DNA of 64,000 bases from Nocardioides daedukensis (GTDB lineage: Bacteria > Actinomycetota > Actinomycetes > Propionibacteriales > Nocardioidaceae), in contig NZ_JACCAA010000001.1 of NCBI RefSeq assembly GCF_013408415.1, positions 1,798,001-1,862,000 of the forward strand, read 5' to 3'. A program made the position numbers and the translations under genes. Shown in pieces: positions 9,135-18,029 of the stretch. Under the pieces are notes generated by a model. It was given only the letters and a program-made list of their open reading frames with translations, did not search any database and was not told the DNA's origin. Position 1 is the stretch's first letter; the number at the start of each line of letters is the position of its first letter.

Positions 9135-9770
9135 TCAGAGGTCGGACCCGTCGGGGATGCGCACGTAGTCCGCACCCGTGCCGTCGAGGAAGTGCTTCAT
9201 CTGGTTCGCCAACATCCCGTGCGCGGCCTCGGTGTAGACCCGGTCGTGGATCGCCAGGTTCCGCGGCGCCGCCACCGCCCGTACGAAGTCGATCACCTCG
9301 GAGGCCTTGAGCCACGGCGCGCTCGACGGCGCGAGCAGGACGTCGACGTCCTCGCCGGGCACAGTGAGCGCGTCGCCGGGGTGGTAGACCTTCGCGGAGC
9401 CGGCGGTGATCACGAAGCCTGAGTTGTCGAGGCGTTGGAGCTCGGGGTGGATCACGGCGTGCAGCTCGCCGACCACGCGCACCGGCAACCCCGCATCAAA
9501 GCTCTCTCCCGGCGCAATGACGGTGACCCGCTCGGAGAGATCCGGGGCAGAACTCGCGATCTGCCTGGCCAACGCGTCGATGGTGTAGATCGGCGCATCC
9601 GTGGCGCGCAGCCGGTCGGGATCGTAGTGGTCGGGGTGCTCGTGGGTGATCAGCACGGCGCCCGCGCCATCCACCGCCTCGGGGTCGGTGAACATCCCCG
9701 GATCGAGCACGATGACGTGTCCTTCGTGCTCCACCCGCACGCAGGCATGACCGAACTTGGTGATCCGCAT
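9135..9770 (-). CDS. MBL-fold metallohydrolase
   Basis: 211 residues of the metallo-beta-lactamase fold, close to the UPF0173/UlaG-like branch. The metal motif THEHPDHYD supplies H43, H45, D47 and H48; further ligand candidates are the His in GELHAVIHPE and the Asp in VYHPGDALTVPG, and the final His in LAIHDRVY. The substrate cannot be told from sequence. The ATG at 9770 starts directly on MRITKFGHACVRVEHEG, the usual N-terminus. The 31-bp repeat array begins right after its stop codon. Confidence 0.85.
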   Translation of the reverse strand: MRITKFGHACVRVEHEGHVIVLDPGMFTDPEAVDGAGAVLITHEHPDHYDPDRLRATDAPIYTIDALARQIASSAPDLSERVTVIAPGESFDAGLPVRVVGELHAVIHPELQRLDNSGFVITAGSAKVYHPGDALTVPGEDVDVLLAPSSAPWLKASEVIDFVRAVAAPRNLAIHDRVYTEAAHGMLANQMKHFLDGTGADYVRIPDGSDL

Positions 9771-9780
9771 GCGTTCGAGT

Positions 9781-10365
9781 CTAGGGAGTCAGCACCGAAC
9801 TGTGGGACGGCGATGGCTCCGAGCCGGGCGACCGCCCGTCGCCATCGTCGACGGCACTCAGCGCGAACACCGAGAGGAGCGCAATGGCGAGCGGAACCAG
9901 GATGGCCACGGCCATCACCCCGATGAAGACGATGACCGCGATCCTGAGCGGACTCGCCGGGCTCTTCCGCAGGGGCGGACGGCCGGGTCGACCGAATCGG
10001 GCACCGGGATGCATCTGTTGCCGGGTCGGCAGTCCAGGCCTGTAGTCCGGGGGCGGGACCGTTCGGCCGGGACCCGGCGGCCGGCCCTCCCGTGGCATCC
10101 CAGCCGACGACTCCGGTGGGGTCACGGGTGGGGGACCAGCCGGACGTCCGGCGGGAGGCTGGAACCGCGGCGGCGCGGGCGGGGGAACATCACGCAGGTC
10201 TCGGGTGTGGATGTCGAGCTCGCCGATGGTGCGCGCGGCCTTGATCTGCTGGATCCGGTGGTCCGCATCGATGCCGCTGATCCGTCCGGCGCGTGCGGCG
10301 TCGCGTACCGCCTTCAGACCGTCGTCGCGATCATCTCCGCTGGCCCGCTCGTGGGGTTCCTTCAC
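9781..10365 (-). CDS. DUF1707/SHOCT-like membrane protein
   Basis: 194 residues: an N-terminal helical domain (about 10-55, with GRISGIDADHRIQQI and TIGELDIHTRDL) that resembles DUF1707, a long Pro/Arg-rich linker (57-135), one transmembrane helix (about 142-168), and a short acidic/Ser-rich outer tail. Function unknown. The frame is open further upstream, but that part runs through a strong hairpin (10414-10449) and is likely non-coding; I therefore start at GTG 10365. It lies 11 bp before the MBL-fold gene on the same strand and may be co-transcribed. Confidence 0.7.
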   Translation of the reverse strand: MKEPHERASGDDRDDGLKAVRDAARAGRISGIDADHRIQQIKAARTIGELDIHTRDLRDVPPPAPPRFQPPAGRPAGPPPVTPPESSAGMPREGRPPGPGRTVPPPDYRPGLPTRQQMHPGARFGRPGRPPLRKSPASPLRIAVIVFIGVMAVAILVPLAIALLSVFALSAVDDGDGRSPGSEPSPSHSSVLTP

Positions 10366-10413
10366 GGGGGTGAGCCTATCGCCGCTGCCCGCGGACACCG
10401 GCAGGAATAGAGA

Positions 10414-10449
10414 ACGCCCCAACCGGGTCTCGGGTCCCGGTTGAGGCGT
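10414..10449. terminator. Hairpin terminator downstream of menD
   Basis: A 14-bp stem with one mismatch (ACGCCCCAACCGGG pairing with 10436-10449) around an 8-nt loop. On the minus strand it is followed by TTCTCTATTCC. It lies between the menD stop and the next minus-strand gene, so it probably ends menCD-type transcripts. The run of T is weak, as is usual in high-GC actinobacteria. Confidence 0.6.
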
Positions 10450-10584
10450 CACTGACTACTTTAGCCGTCAATCTCTTCAACGGAAGTGGAACGTGAAGAA
10501 ATAGCCAGGTTTTCAGTGTGATCTGCTGCACACTCGCCGTTCACCTTGAATCCGCCCGCGATCCGACCCCACCAACCACCCGCC

Positions 10585-10683
10585 GAGCCGTCGTGAATTC
10601 GCATTCCAACGCCCTCAGAGTGTGAATTCACGACGGGTCAGGGGGCAGGGCGCGGGTCAGAGTGTGAATTCACGACGGGTCAG
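10585..10683. repeat. Three copies of the GTGAATTCAC-core dispersed repeat
   Basis: One forward copy starts at 10585 (GAGCCGTCGTGAATTCGC) and two inverted copies lie at 10616-10640 and 10658-10682 (CAGAGTGTGAATTCACGACG and onward to GGTCA), 42 bp apart. The last copy runs into the 3' end of menD and supplies its stop codon. The rest of the 10453-10669 gap shows no gene. Confidence 0.88.
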
Positions 10684-12307
10684 CGCGCAGGGGGTTGGCG
10701 GTGAGGGCGCGGATCCGCTCATCGAGGGCCCGCCTGTTGTCGCGGCGTACCCGCACCTCGACCACCTCCACCCCTCCGTTCGGGGAGGCCAGCGCCTGCT
10801 CGAGCTCGGGCAGCGACTCGACGCGCCAGTGCGGGGTCCGGGTCGCCGCGCAGAGGCTGGCGATGTCGACGTCGTGCGGCGTACCGAAGAGGGTGTCGAA
10901 GCTGGTCGCATACCGCTCCGCGCCCTGCTCGAGCATCGTGAAGATCGACCCGCCGTCGTCATTGACCACCACGATCGTCAGGTCCGGTAGTTCCTCGCGC
11001 GGCCCGGCGATCAGCGCGTTGGCGTCGTGCAGGAACGTCACGTCCCCCATCAGCGCGAGATTCCTCGACCCCTGCGGTCGGGCCAGAGCCGCGCCGATCG
11101 CGGTGGAGATCGTGCCGTCGATCCCGGCCAGCCCCCGGTTCGCGATCACCTTGCGGTGCTGCCCCACCGGGCCGGGGCGCGACATCAGGTCGAGGTCGCG
11201 GATCGGGCTGGAGGCCCCGACGACGAGCAGACCCCAGGCAGGTACGCCGCGACTCACCGCGGCCGCGACCTCGTGCGGGGTGAGCTCGGGCTCGGCCGCC
11301 ACCGTCGCGTCGAGCCGGCGCGAGACGTCCGCGTCGGCGTCGCGCCACTGCTGCACCCACGACTCGTCGCGCTCACCGGTGAAGCGCAACGCCTCCACCT
11401 CGAGGTCGACCGGGAAGGGACGCCTGGCCCAGACCCCCCGGGCGGCGATCGAGACGACCTCGACGTCGGAGCGTTCCAGAAGTGCGGTCACCGGCCGGGA
11501 CAGCGTCGGATGTCCGGCCACCACGACGCGCTCGATCCGGGCGCCGAGCTCACCGGTGAGCAGCAGTCGATAGGTGCCGATCGCGTGGTCGCCGTTGCGG
11601 CTGCCACTGCTCGGCTCGGCCAGCAGTGGCCATCCTGCGGCCTCGGCGAGGGTGCGGGCGCGCGGACCGGCGTCGTCGCCGGCGACCACGACGGTGCGTG
11701 GACCCGCCGCGATCGGGTGCGCCTGCGGGGCGGGCGTCGCTGCGGCTGGTTCGACGGTCGGCTCGAAGCGGCGTTCCCACGGCAGGTCCGGGACCAGCGG
11801 TGGGGTGAACTGGATGTTGAGGTGGAGCGGCCGTCCGCGACTGAGGGAGGCCAGGGCTTCCTGCGCCGCGTCGAAGTCGTCCTCGGTGGCGATGTCGAAG
11901 AAGTCGGCCGCCTCACCGAAGATCCGCACCTGGTCGGTGGTCTGGCTTGCTCCGGTCCCCCGCACCGAGGCTGGCCGGTCCGCGGTGACGATGACCAACG
12001 ACACCCCTGCGTGTGCTGCCTCGAGGACTGCGGGGTGGAGGTTGGCAACCGCGCTCCCCGACGTACACATCACCGCCGCCGGCGGGCCGACCTTCGCCAT
12101 CCCGAGGGCCAGGAATCCGGCGGTCCGCTCGTCGATGCGGGTGTGCAACCGGAGCCGGTCGGCCTGGGTCGCATCCCAGCAGGCGAAGGCCAGCGGGGCG
12201 CTGCGTGAGCCCGGGGCCAGGACGACCTCGCGGACCCCGGCGCCGATCAGGGCGTCGAGGACTCGGCGGGCCAGCCGGGTCGAGGGGTTCGCCGGGGGTG
12301 GGTTCAT
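10670..12307 (-). CDS. menD: 2-succinyl-5-enolpyruvyl-6-hydroxy-3-cyclohexene-1-carboxylate synthase
   Basis: 545-residue ThDP-dependent enzyme that joins isochorismate and 2-oxoglutarate in the menaquinone pathway. Landmarks: VLAPGSRSAPLAFA at the N-terminus, RIDERTAGFLALG with the ThDP-activating Glu, CTSGSAVANLHPAV, TADRP, and the C-terminal Mg-ThDP segment LMGDVTFLHDANAL with NDDGG. Its ATG overlaps the menC stop, so menE-menC-menD are coupled. Oddity: the last codons (Asp-Pro-Ser-stop) are formed by a copy of the dispersed repeat at 10670-10681, so the repeat may have replaced the original C-terminus. Confidence 0.96.
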   Translation of the reverse strand: MNPPPANPSTRLARRVLDALIGAGVREVVLAPGSRSAPLAFACWDATQADRLRLHTRIDERTAGFLALGMAKVGPPAAVMCTSGSAVANLHPAVLEAAHAGVSLVIVTADRPASVRGTGASQTTDQVRIFGEAADFFDIATEDDFDAAQEALASLSRGRPLHLNIQFTPPLVPDLPWERRFEPTVEPAAATPAPQAHPIAAGPRTVVVAGDDAGPRARTLAEAAGWPLLAEPSSGSRNGDHAIGTYRLLLTGELGARIERVVVAGHPTLSRPVTALLERSDVEVVSIAARGVWARRPFPVDLEVEALRFTGERDESWVQQWRDADADVSRRLDATVAAEPELTPHEVAAAVSRGVPAWGLLVVGASSPIRDLDLMSRPGPVGQHRKVIANRGLAGIDGTISTAIGAALARPQGSRNLALMGDVTFLHDANALIAGPREELPDLTIVVVNDDGGSIFTMLEQGAERYATSFDTLFGTPHDVDIASLCAATRTPHWRVESLPELEQALASPNGGVEVVEVRVRRDNRRALDERIRALTANPLRADPS

Positions 12308-13266
12308 GGACGTGGATCCTGCCGTACGCCGTGCCGCCAGGCATCCACGTCGGCGCGGCGCGCCAGCCAGTGGGCGATCCGGTCCGGGGTGGCCTGCACC
12401 CGGTCGAACGCCTCGGCGAGCACCACCGGACGCCCGACGGGAAGCATCCCGTCGACGGGCAGCAGCGGCTGTGCGACCACGTCGTCGGTGAGCATCTGCA
12501 CGGTGGCCAGGCCGCAGGCGTGCGGCAGCTCGGGAAGGGCAGCCGCCAGGGCCAGACCGGTGGCGATGCCGACCGAGGTCTCGATCGCGCTGGAGACCAC
12601 GACCGGGAGACCGATGTCCTCGGCGATCCGAAGACAGGCCCGCACGCCGCCGAGCGGCTGCACCTTGAGCACCGCGATGTCCGCGGCCTCGAGGTCCCTG
12701 ACCCGATAGGGGTCCGCGGCGCGGCGGATGGACTCGTCCGCCGCGATCGGCACGTCGACCGCCCTGCGGACCAGGGCCAGGTCCTCGACCGAGGCGGTCG
12801 GCTGCTCGACGTACTCCAGCCCTCCTGCGGCGCGCTCCAGCACCCTGATCGCCGCCACGGCCTCCTCGACCGACCAGCCGCCGTTGGCGTCAATGCGGAT
12901 CAGTCCTCCGGGCCCGATCGCGTCACGGACCGCCTCGAGCCTGGCGATGTCGTCGTCGATCGTCTGGCCGGTCTCGGCCACCTTGACCTTCGCGGTCCGA
13001 CAGCCCCCATGGGTGACGATCTCGTGCGCCCGCTCGGGCGTCGTCGCCGGAACCGTCACGTTGACCGGGACCTGGTCGCGGAGCGGCTCCGGCATGGCCT
13101 CGTTGGCGGACTCCTCGGCGCAGCGCAGCCACGGCTCGGCGACCTCGGGACCATATTCGAGGAAGGGACTCCACTCGGCCCACCCGGCGTCGCCACGGAT
13201 CAGCACGCCCTCACGGTGGGTGATGCCGCGAAAGCGGGTGCGCAGCGGGATCGACCAGACCTTCAT
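12304..13266 (-). CDS. menC: o-Succinylbenzoate synthase
   Basis: 320 residues of the enolase superfamily. It dehydrates the MenD/MenH product to o-succinylbenzoate. Catalytic lysines of the KxK motif are K93 and K95 (TAKVKVAE); metal ligands are the Asp of RIDANGGW, the Glu of YVEQP and the Asp of IAADESI; the second acid/base lysine is in AVLKVQPLGG. Overlaps of 4 bp with both menE upstream and menD downstream show tight coupling. Length is normal for the actinobacterial type. Confidence 0.95.
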   Translation of the reverse strand: MKVWSIPLRTRFRGITHREGVLIRGDAGWAEWSPFLEYGPEVAEPWLRCAEESANEAMPEPLRDQVPVNVTVPATTPERAHEIVTHGGCRTAKVKVAETGQTIDDDIARLEAVRDAIGPGGLIRIDANGGWSVEEAVAAIRVLERAAGGLEYVEQPTASVEDLALVRRAVDVPIAADESIRRAADPYRVRDLEAADIAVLKVQPLGGVRACLRIAEDIGLPVVVSSAIETSVGIATGLALAAALPELPHACGLATVQMLTDDVVAQPLLPVDGMLPVGRPVVLAEAFDRVQATPDRIAHWLARRADVDAWRHGVRQDPRP

Positions 13267-14321
13267 GACAGCGCCTCGGTGGCCATGGTCCTGAGCCGGG
13301 ACCGATCGGGCTTTCCGTTGTCCAGCAGGGGAATCTCACCGATCCGCAGCAGCTGCCGCGGCGCCCACGCCCTCGGGTGCTCGGTCGAGACCCAGTCCCG
13401 CACCTGGTCCAGGGTGAGGTCGGAGTCGGTGACCACGAAGGCGACCAGGCGCTGGCCCCACTCCTCATCGGGCACCCCGATCACCTCCGCATGCTCGATC
13501 GCCAGGTGCTGGCGAAGACGCCCGGCCACACTCGGCCCGGGGATGTTGGTGCCGCCGCTGATCACCACGTCGTCGATGCGGCCGGCGACCCTGAGAACAC
13601 CGCCCTCGAGGCTGCCGAGGTCGGCGGTGACGAACCAGCCGTCGCGCAGCACCTGCGCGGTGAGCTCGGGGTCGCCCTCATATCCGTCGAACAGCGTCGG
13701 GCCGCCGATCAGGATCCGGCCCTCGTCATCGATCTCCAGCCGTACGCCGTCCAGTGGCCGGCCGTCATAGACACAGCCGCCGGAGGTCTCGCTGGCGCCG
13801 TAGGTGGCGACCAGTCTGATGCCCTGCCCCTCCGCCGACCCCCGCAGTGCGGGATCGATCGGTCCGCCCCCGAGGAGCACCGCGTCGAGCTCGGCCAGCG
13901 CCGCGGTGTCGCTCTCGGACTCGAGCATCCGGTGCAGCTGGGTCGGCACGAGTGAGGCATAGCGTCGCGGTCCCGTCATCGCCGCAACCGCATCGGCGAG
14001 ACCGGCGTGCTCTGCGACCACGACCGGACGACTTCCACCCACCAGGGAGCGGATGACCACCTGCAACCCCGCGACGTACGACGCCGGCAGCGCGAGGAGC
14101 CACTGGCCTTCACCACCGAGCCGTTCGTGGGTCGCGCGCGCCGAAGCCAGCATCGCGGCCCGCGAGAGCAGCACCCGCTTGGGCTGACCGGTCGACCCGG
14201 AGGTCTCGACGATCAGTGGTTCGGGTTCCGGCTCGGCCTCCAGCCACGCGCGCACCGCCTCGATGACCTCGGCGGGGCTGCCGTGGACCGGACGCAACTG
14301 GCTCGCTGGCTCGAAACTCAC
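13263..14321 (-). CDS. menE: o-Succinylbenzoate-CoA ligase
   Basis: 352-residue member of the adenylate-forming enzymes that activates o-succinylbenzoate with CoA. The P-loop motif is VETSGSTGQPKRVLLS (about 39-54). Other family features are ATYGASETSGGCVYDG, the hinge region with GRIDDVVISGGTNIPG, and the C-terminal lysine in DNGKPDRSRL. Short length (about 350 instead of 450-500) is usual for actinobacterial MenE. First gene of the menE-menC-menD operon; its start is only 17 bp from the divergent acetyltransferase ATG, so promoters of the two must overlap genes or each other. menB and menH are not in this window. Confidence 0.93.
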   Translation of the reverse strand: MSFEPASQLRPVHGSPAEVIEAVRAWLEAEPEPEPLIVETSGSTGQPKRVLLSRAAMLASARATHERLGGEGQWLLALPASYVAGLQVVIRSLVGGSRPVVVAEHAGLADAVAAMTGPRRYASLVPTQLHRMLESESDTAALAELDAVLLGGGPIDPALRGSAEGQGIRLVATYGASETSGGCVYDGRPLDGVRLEIDDEGRILIGGPTLFDGYEGDPELTAQVLRDGWFVTADLGSLEGGVLRVAGRIDDVVISGGTNIPGPSVAGRLRQHLAIEHAEVIGVPDEEWGQRLVAFVVTDSDLTLDQVRDWVSTEHPRAWAPRQLLRIGEIPLLDNGKPDRSRLRTMATEALS

Positions 14322-14338
14322 ATGACGAACGCTAGGCC

Positions 14339-14818
14339 ATGCTGGAAGAATCCCGGCTCGTGCACCTGACCTGGCTCCACCTCCACCACCGCGACATCAC
14401 CGGCCGACAGATGCACGACCTGCTCAGGCTGCGCCATCAGGTCTTCGTCATCGAGCAGGAGTGCCCCGACTACGCCGACATCGACGGCCTCGACGTGGCC
14501 GGCGACACCCACCACGTGCTCGGCCTCGACGGCGATCGACTGGTCGCGGTCTCCCGGGTGCTCTCGCCGGGCCTGCACGGGGAACGGGTCAGGATCGGTC
14601 GGGTCGTGGTCGCCCCCGAGGGGCGGGGCACCGGCGTGGGGCACCAGCTGATGGCCGAGACGTTGGCCCTGTGCGAGCAGCAATGGCCCGGGCACCCGAT
14701 CCTGCTCTCGGCGCAGGCGCACCTGACCGACTACTACGGCCGCTACGGCTTCGTGGCCGTCGGCGAGGTCTACCTCGAGGACGACATTCCCCACCTGGAC
14801 ATGGTGCGGCCGGGCTGA
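14339..14818 (+). CDS. ElaA-like GNAT-family acetyltransferase
   Basis: 159 residues with the ElaA pattern: LLRLRHQVFVIEQECPDYADIDG near the N-terminus (first 20 residues of which are the signature), the acetyl-CoA loop VVVAPEGRGTGVGHQL, and YYGRYGFVAVGEVYLEDDIPH at the end. The substrate is unknown. Divergent from menE with a 17-bp gap. Its stop overlaps the start of an MFS transporter (TGATG), so the pair may act together, for example in modification and export of a small molecule, but this is only a guess. Confidence 0.85.
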   Translation: MLEESRLVHLTWLHLHHRDITGRQMHDLLRLRHQVFVIEQECPDYADIDGLDVAGDTHHVLGLDGDRLVAVSRVLSPGLHGERVRIGRVVVAPEGRGTGVGHQLMAETLALCEQQWPGHPILLSAQAHLTDYYGRYGFVAVGEVYLEDDIPHLDMVRPG

Positions 14819-16062
14819 TGTCGGTCATCAGCAACCTCAAGCCACCTTCCCCGCTGGCCGGCAGGCTCGCCCTGCAGTCGCTGCTCTTCGCCGTCGGCGA
14901 CGGCACCTTCATGACCGGCTCGGCGGTCTTCTTCACCCAGGTCGTCGGGCTCTCGGCAGCCCAGGTCGGCCTCGGACTCACCCTCGCCGGCATCGCCGGC
15001 TTCCTGGCCGCGCTGCCGATGGGCAAGCTGGTCGACCGGTTCGGGCCGCGACGGATGTGGGCACTCAGCGCCGCAGGACAGGCCGCGGTGTTCTCGGTGT
15101 GGCCGTTCATCGACGACTTCCAGGGCTACCTCGCGATGGCGATCGTGATGGAAGTGATCGGCGCCCTCGGCGGAGCCTCCCACGGCGCCTACACGATCGA
15201 CGTACTGCCTCCCGAGGAGCGGGTCACCTCACGCGCCTACATGTATTCGGCGCTCAACGTCGGGTTCACCCTCGGCTCGCTGCTCGGCGGCATCGCGCTC
15301 GCGTTCCACTCCAACCAGGTGATCCAGATGGTGCCCTGGTTCACCACCGTCGTCTTCGCCGTGAACGCGTTCTTCATCCTCAAGCTGCCGCGGGCCCCGC
15401 ACGACCTGCGCACCGCCGAGGAACGGAAGGTGAAGATCCCCGGACCGGGCGCCCTGCGCAACATCGGCTGGCTGTTCACCACCTTCTTCACCGGCGTGTT
15501 GTGGACCAACCAGGTCCTCCTGCACCTGGTCATCCCGCTGTGGCTGATCGAGGAGACCGACGCCCCGCGGGTGCTGCTGGCGTTCCTGTTCGGCACCAAC
15601 ACGGTGATGTGCATCTTCCTGCCGATGCTGGCCGCCCGAGGAGTCAAGGACGTCGGTACGGCGCTGCGCGCGACCCGGATCTCGACCTCGTTCTTCGTGG
15701 TCTCCTGCATCATCACCCTGGTCACCCACGACACCGTCGGATGGCAGACGATCGCGCTGGTCTGGCTCGGCCATGTCACCGTGACCGGCGCCGAGCTCTA
15801 CCTCTCGGCCGCGAGCTGGTCCTTCGAGGCCGACCTGATGGACCCGCGCCGTCGTGGCGAATATCAGGGCGCCTCCGAGCTGACCGGCACGCTGGGGCGG
15901 GTCTGGGCGCCGGCGCTCTACACGTTCCTGGCAATGGAGTGGGGCGCCTCGGGCTGGCTGATCATCGCCGGCATCGTGGTGCTGGCGACCGTGGGCCTGA
16001 TCCCGGCCACCAGAGCGGCGCAGCGGCACCTGGAACGTCACGGCGAGCCCGTCCCTGCTTGA
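14818..16062 (+). CDS. MFS transporter
   Basis: 414 residues with about 12 hydrophobic segments. The MFS loop 2-3 motif is recognisable as GKLVDRFGPRRMW after helix 2. The likely start is the ATG at 14818 that overlaps the acetyltransferase stop; the same frame is open further upstream but there it merely shadows that gene. No substrate can be named. It sits between the men genes and menA without obvious link to them. Confidence 0.85.
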   Translation: MSVISNLKPPSPLAGRLALQSLLFAVGDGTFMTGSAVFFTQVVGLSAAQVGLGLTLAGIAGFLAALPMGKLVDRFGPRRMWALSAAGQAAVFSVWPFIDDFQGYLAMAIVMEVIGALGGASHGAYTIDVLPPEERVTSRAYMYSALNVGFTLGSLLGGIALAFHSNQVIQMVPWFTTVVFAVNAFFILKLPRAPHDLRTAEERKVKIPGPGALRNIGWLFTTFFTGVLWTNQVLLHLVIPLWLIEETDAPRVLLAFLFGTNTVMCIFLPMLAARGVKDVGTALRATRISTSFFVVSCIITLVTHDTVGWQTIALVWLGHVTVTGAELYLSAASWSFEADLMDPRRRGEYQGASELTGTLGRVWAPALYTFLAMEWGASGWLIIAGIVVLATVGLIPATRAAQRHLERHGEPVPA

Positions 16063-16072
16063 ATCAGTCCTC

Positions 16073-16948
16073 GTGACCACCACCGCCGAATGGATCGCCG
16101 GCTCCCGGCCCAGGACCCTGCCCGCCGCCGTCGCGCCCGTGCTCGCCGGCACCGGAGTCGCCGCGTACGTCGACGAGCCGGTCTGGTGGAAGGCCGCCCT
16201 CGCCCTGGTCGTCTCGCTCGCACTGCAGGTCGCGGTGAACTACGCCAACGACTACTCCGACGGGATCCGCGGCACCGACGAGGACCGGGTCGGGCCGATG
16301 CGACTGGTCGGTTCCGGGGCGGCAACGGCCAAGGCGGTGAAGCTGGCTGCCTTCGCCGCGTTCGGCGTGGCCGGAGTGGCCGGGCTGGTCCTCGCGCTCA
16401 CCACGAGCTGGTGGTTGGTCGCGATCGGGGCGGTCTGCATCCTCGCGGCCTGGTTCTACACCGGCGGCAAGAACCCCTACGGCTACCTCGGCCTGGGCGA
16501 GGTGATGGTCTTCGTCTTCTTCGGCCTGGTTGCGGTGATCGGCACGGCCTACGTCCAGACCGAGACCTTCGAGATCCCCGCGCTCTACGCCGGCATCGCG
16601 ATCGGCGCACTGGCCTGCGCGATCCTGGTCACCAACAACCTGCGCGACATCCCGACCGACCGAGAGGTCGGCAAGCGCACCCTGGCCGTCAAGCTCGGCG
16701 ACGAGCGGACCCGCGCGTTCTTCGCCCTGCTGATCGCGGCCGCGGCGATCGCGGTCCTCGGAGTCGCGCTGGAGACGACCTGGTGGGCCCTGCTCGCGCT
16801 GGTGTACGTCGTACCCGCGGCGCAGGCGGTGCGCATCGTCGTAGGCGCGCGTGCCGCCGGTCCCGGTCTGATCCCGGTGCTCTCGAAGACCGGTGTGAGT
16901 GAACTCCTGTTGGGACTCGGGCTCTTCGTGGGCCTCCTGCTGGGATAG
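16073..16948 (+). CDS. menA: 1,4-Dihydroxy-2-naphthoate polyprenyltransferase
   Basis: 291-residue UbiA-family membrane enzyme that prenylates and decarboxylates DHNA to demethylmenaquinone. It has about eight transmembrane helices, the first Asp-rich motif NDYSDGIRGTDEDRVGP and the second motif in NNLRDIPTDREVGKRTLAV. The N-terminal WIAGSRPRTLPAAVAPV is typical. GTG start at 16073, 10 bp after the MFS gene. The next gene, a thioesterase, follows by about 40 bp in the same direction. Confidence 0.96.
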   Translation: MTTTAEWIAGSRPRTLPAAVAPVLAGTGVAAYVDEPVWWKAALALVVSLALQVAVNYANDYSDGIRGTDEDRVGPMRLVGSGAATAKAVKLAAFAAFGVAGVAGLVLALTTSWWLVAIGAVCILAAWFYTGGKNPYGYLGLGEVMVFVFFGLVAVIGTAYVQTETFEIPALYAGIAIGALACAILVTNNLRDIPTDREVGKRTLAVKLGDERTRAFFALLIAAAAIAVLGVALETTWWALLALVYVVPAAQAVRIVVGARAAGPGLIPVLSKTGVSELLLGLGLFVGLLLG

Positions 16949-16991
16949 TCGGTCCACACGTTGTTCGCATGATCCAGTCAAGGAGAGTCAC

Positions 16992-17837
16992 ATGCCGTTG
17001 GCATTCTTCAACCGCGAGGGCGAGGACTTCGTCCCCCGCGACCTGGCCAAGAGCCTGTGGAGCGACAAGCAGATGCACGGCGTTGCCGTGTCCGGCCTGC
17101 TCGCCTGGGGTGCCGAGCGGCTCCAGCACGAGCTCGGACGCGAGGGCCTGGTGCCGGCGAAGTTCTCCGTCGACATGTTCCGCCCCGCCGCGATGGCGCT
17201 CACCTCGGTCGAGGCCACTGTCGTGCGCAACGGTGGACGAATCCTGCTGATCGACGTCGTGCTGGTCCAGGCGGGCGAGACGGTCGCCCGGGGCGCGGCC
17301 ACCTTCCTCCAGCCCGGGGGCGTCAGCCACGGTCAAGCCTGGAGCCCAACCGAGCACCCGACCCCGCCGTCGATCGAGATGGCGCCGGTGGCCGAGGAGC
17401 CGCACGTGCCGTTCTTCCACAGTGATGCGGGCTGGTCCCAGGACTTCACAGCGCACCAGAACGCGAGCCGCAAGAGCACCTGGCAGACCGGCGTACCCAT
17501 CATCGATGGTGAGCCGAACAGTCGCTTCACCTCCGTTGCCAGCGTCGCCGACGCGACCAGCATGGTCTGCAACTGGGGCACCAAGGGCGTGGAGTTCATC
17601 AACTCCGACATCACGCTCTACCTGTCCCGCCTGCCCGAGAACGTGCAGGTCGGCCTGGCCGCCCAGGACCGGATCGAGCACGACGGCCTGGTCGTGGGCT
17701 CGACGATCGTCTTCGACCGCACCGGACCGATCGGCACCACTGTGCTCACCGGTCTGGCGAACGCCAAGCGGACGGTGGACTTCGAGTCGATCGGCTATCT
17801 CGACAGCGGCGAGCGCGAGTCCTCCCCCGGCGTCTGA
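16992..17837 (+). CDS. TesB-like acyl-CoA thioesterase family protein
   Basis: 281 residues that read as a double hotdog thioesterase: an N-terminal hotdog (about 20-110, with WGAERLQHELG and KFSVDMFRPAAM) and a C-terminal hotdog (about 140-275, with TSVASVADATSMVCNW and INSDITLYLSRLPE). An AGGAG ribosome site precedes the ATG at 16992; earlier in-frame codons are not needed. Location directly after menA raises the idea of a DHNA-CoA thioesterase, the hydrolytic step otherwise missing here, but generic acyl-CoA thioesterases of this family are common in actinobacteria. Confidence 0.75.
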   Translation: MPLAFFNREGEDFVPRDLAKSLWSDKQMHGVAVSGLLAWGAERLQHELGREGLVPAKFSVDMFRPAAMALTSVEATVVRNGGRILLIDVVLVQAGETVARGAATFLQPGGVSHGQAWSPTEHPTPPSIEMAPVAEEPHVPFFHSDAGWSQDFTAHQNASRKSTWQTGVPIIDGEPNSRFTSVASVADATSMVCNWGTKGVEFINSDITLYLSRLPENVQVGLAAQDRIEHDGLVVGSTIVFDRTGPIGTTVLTGLANAKRTVDFESIGYLDSGERESSPGV

Positions 17838-17894
17838 GCACGGCGGGTCAGCAGACGCGGCGCCCGAGTTGCAGGGCCGTGGGAGAGTTGCCGC

Positions 17895-18026
17895 ATGTGG
17901 TTCTTCATCCTGCTCGCCGTGATCGCCGCCGGCTTCGTCGCCTACAAGATGCGCGTCCCGCTCCTGGCCAAGATCCTCGGTCAGCCGCAGTCCCGGATCG
18001 AGCGTCGGCTCAACGGCCCCAAGTAG
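17895..18026 (+). CDS. 43-residue single-pass membrane protein
   Basis: A short frame with ATG at 17895, a GGGAG-type ribosome site about 10 nt upstream, one hydrophobic helix (residues 2-17) and a basic C-terminal tail (KILGQPQSRIERRLNGPK). Codon third positions are mostly G/C as in the neighbours. It ends 4 bp before the convergent PLP enzyme gene. I do not recognise it; the positively charged tail predicts Nout-Cin topology. Confidence 0.6.
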   Translation: MWFFILLAVIAAGFVAYKMRVPLLAKILGQPQSRIERRLNGPK

Positions 18027-18029
18027 TCC

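Noticed and set aside
10366..10452. Longer start for the DUF1707-like gene
   Set aside because: The extra 29 codons run through a strong hairpin (10414-10449) that looks like the menD terminator.
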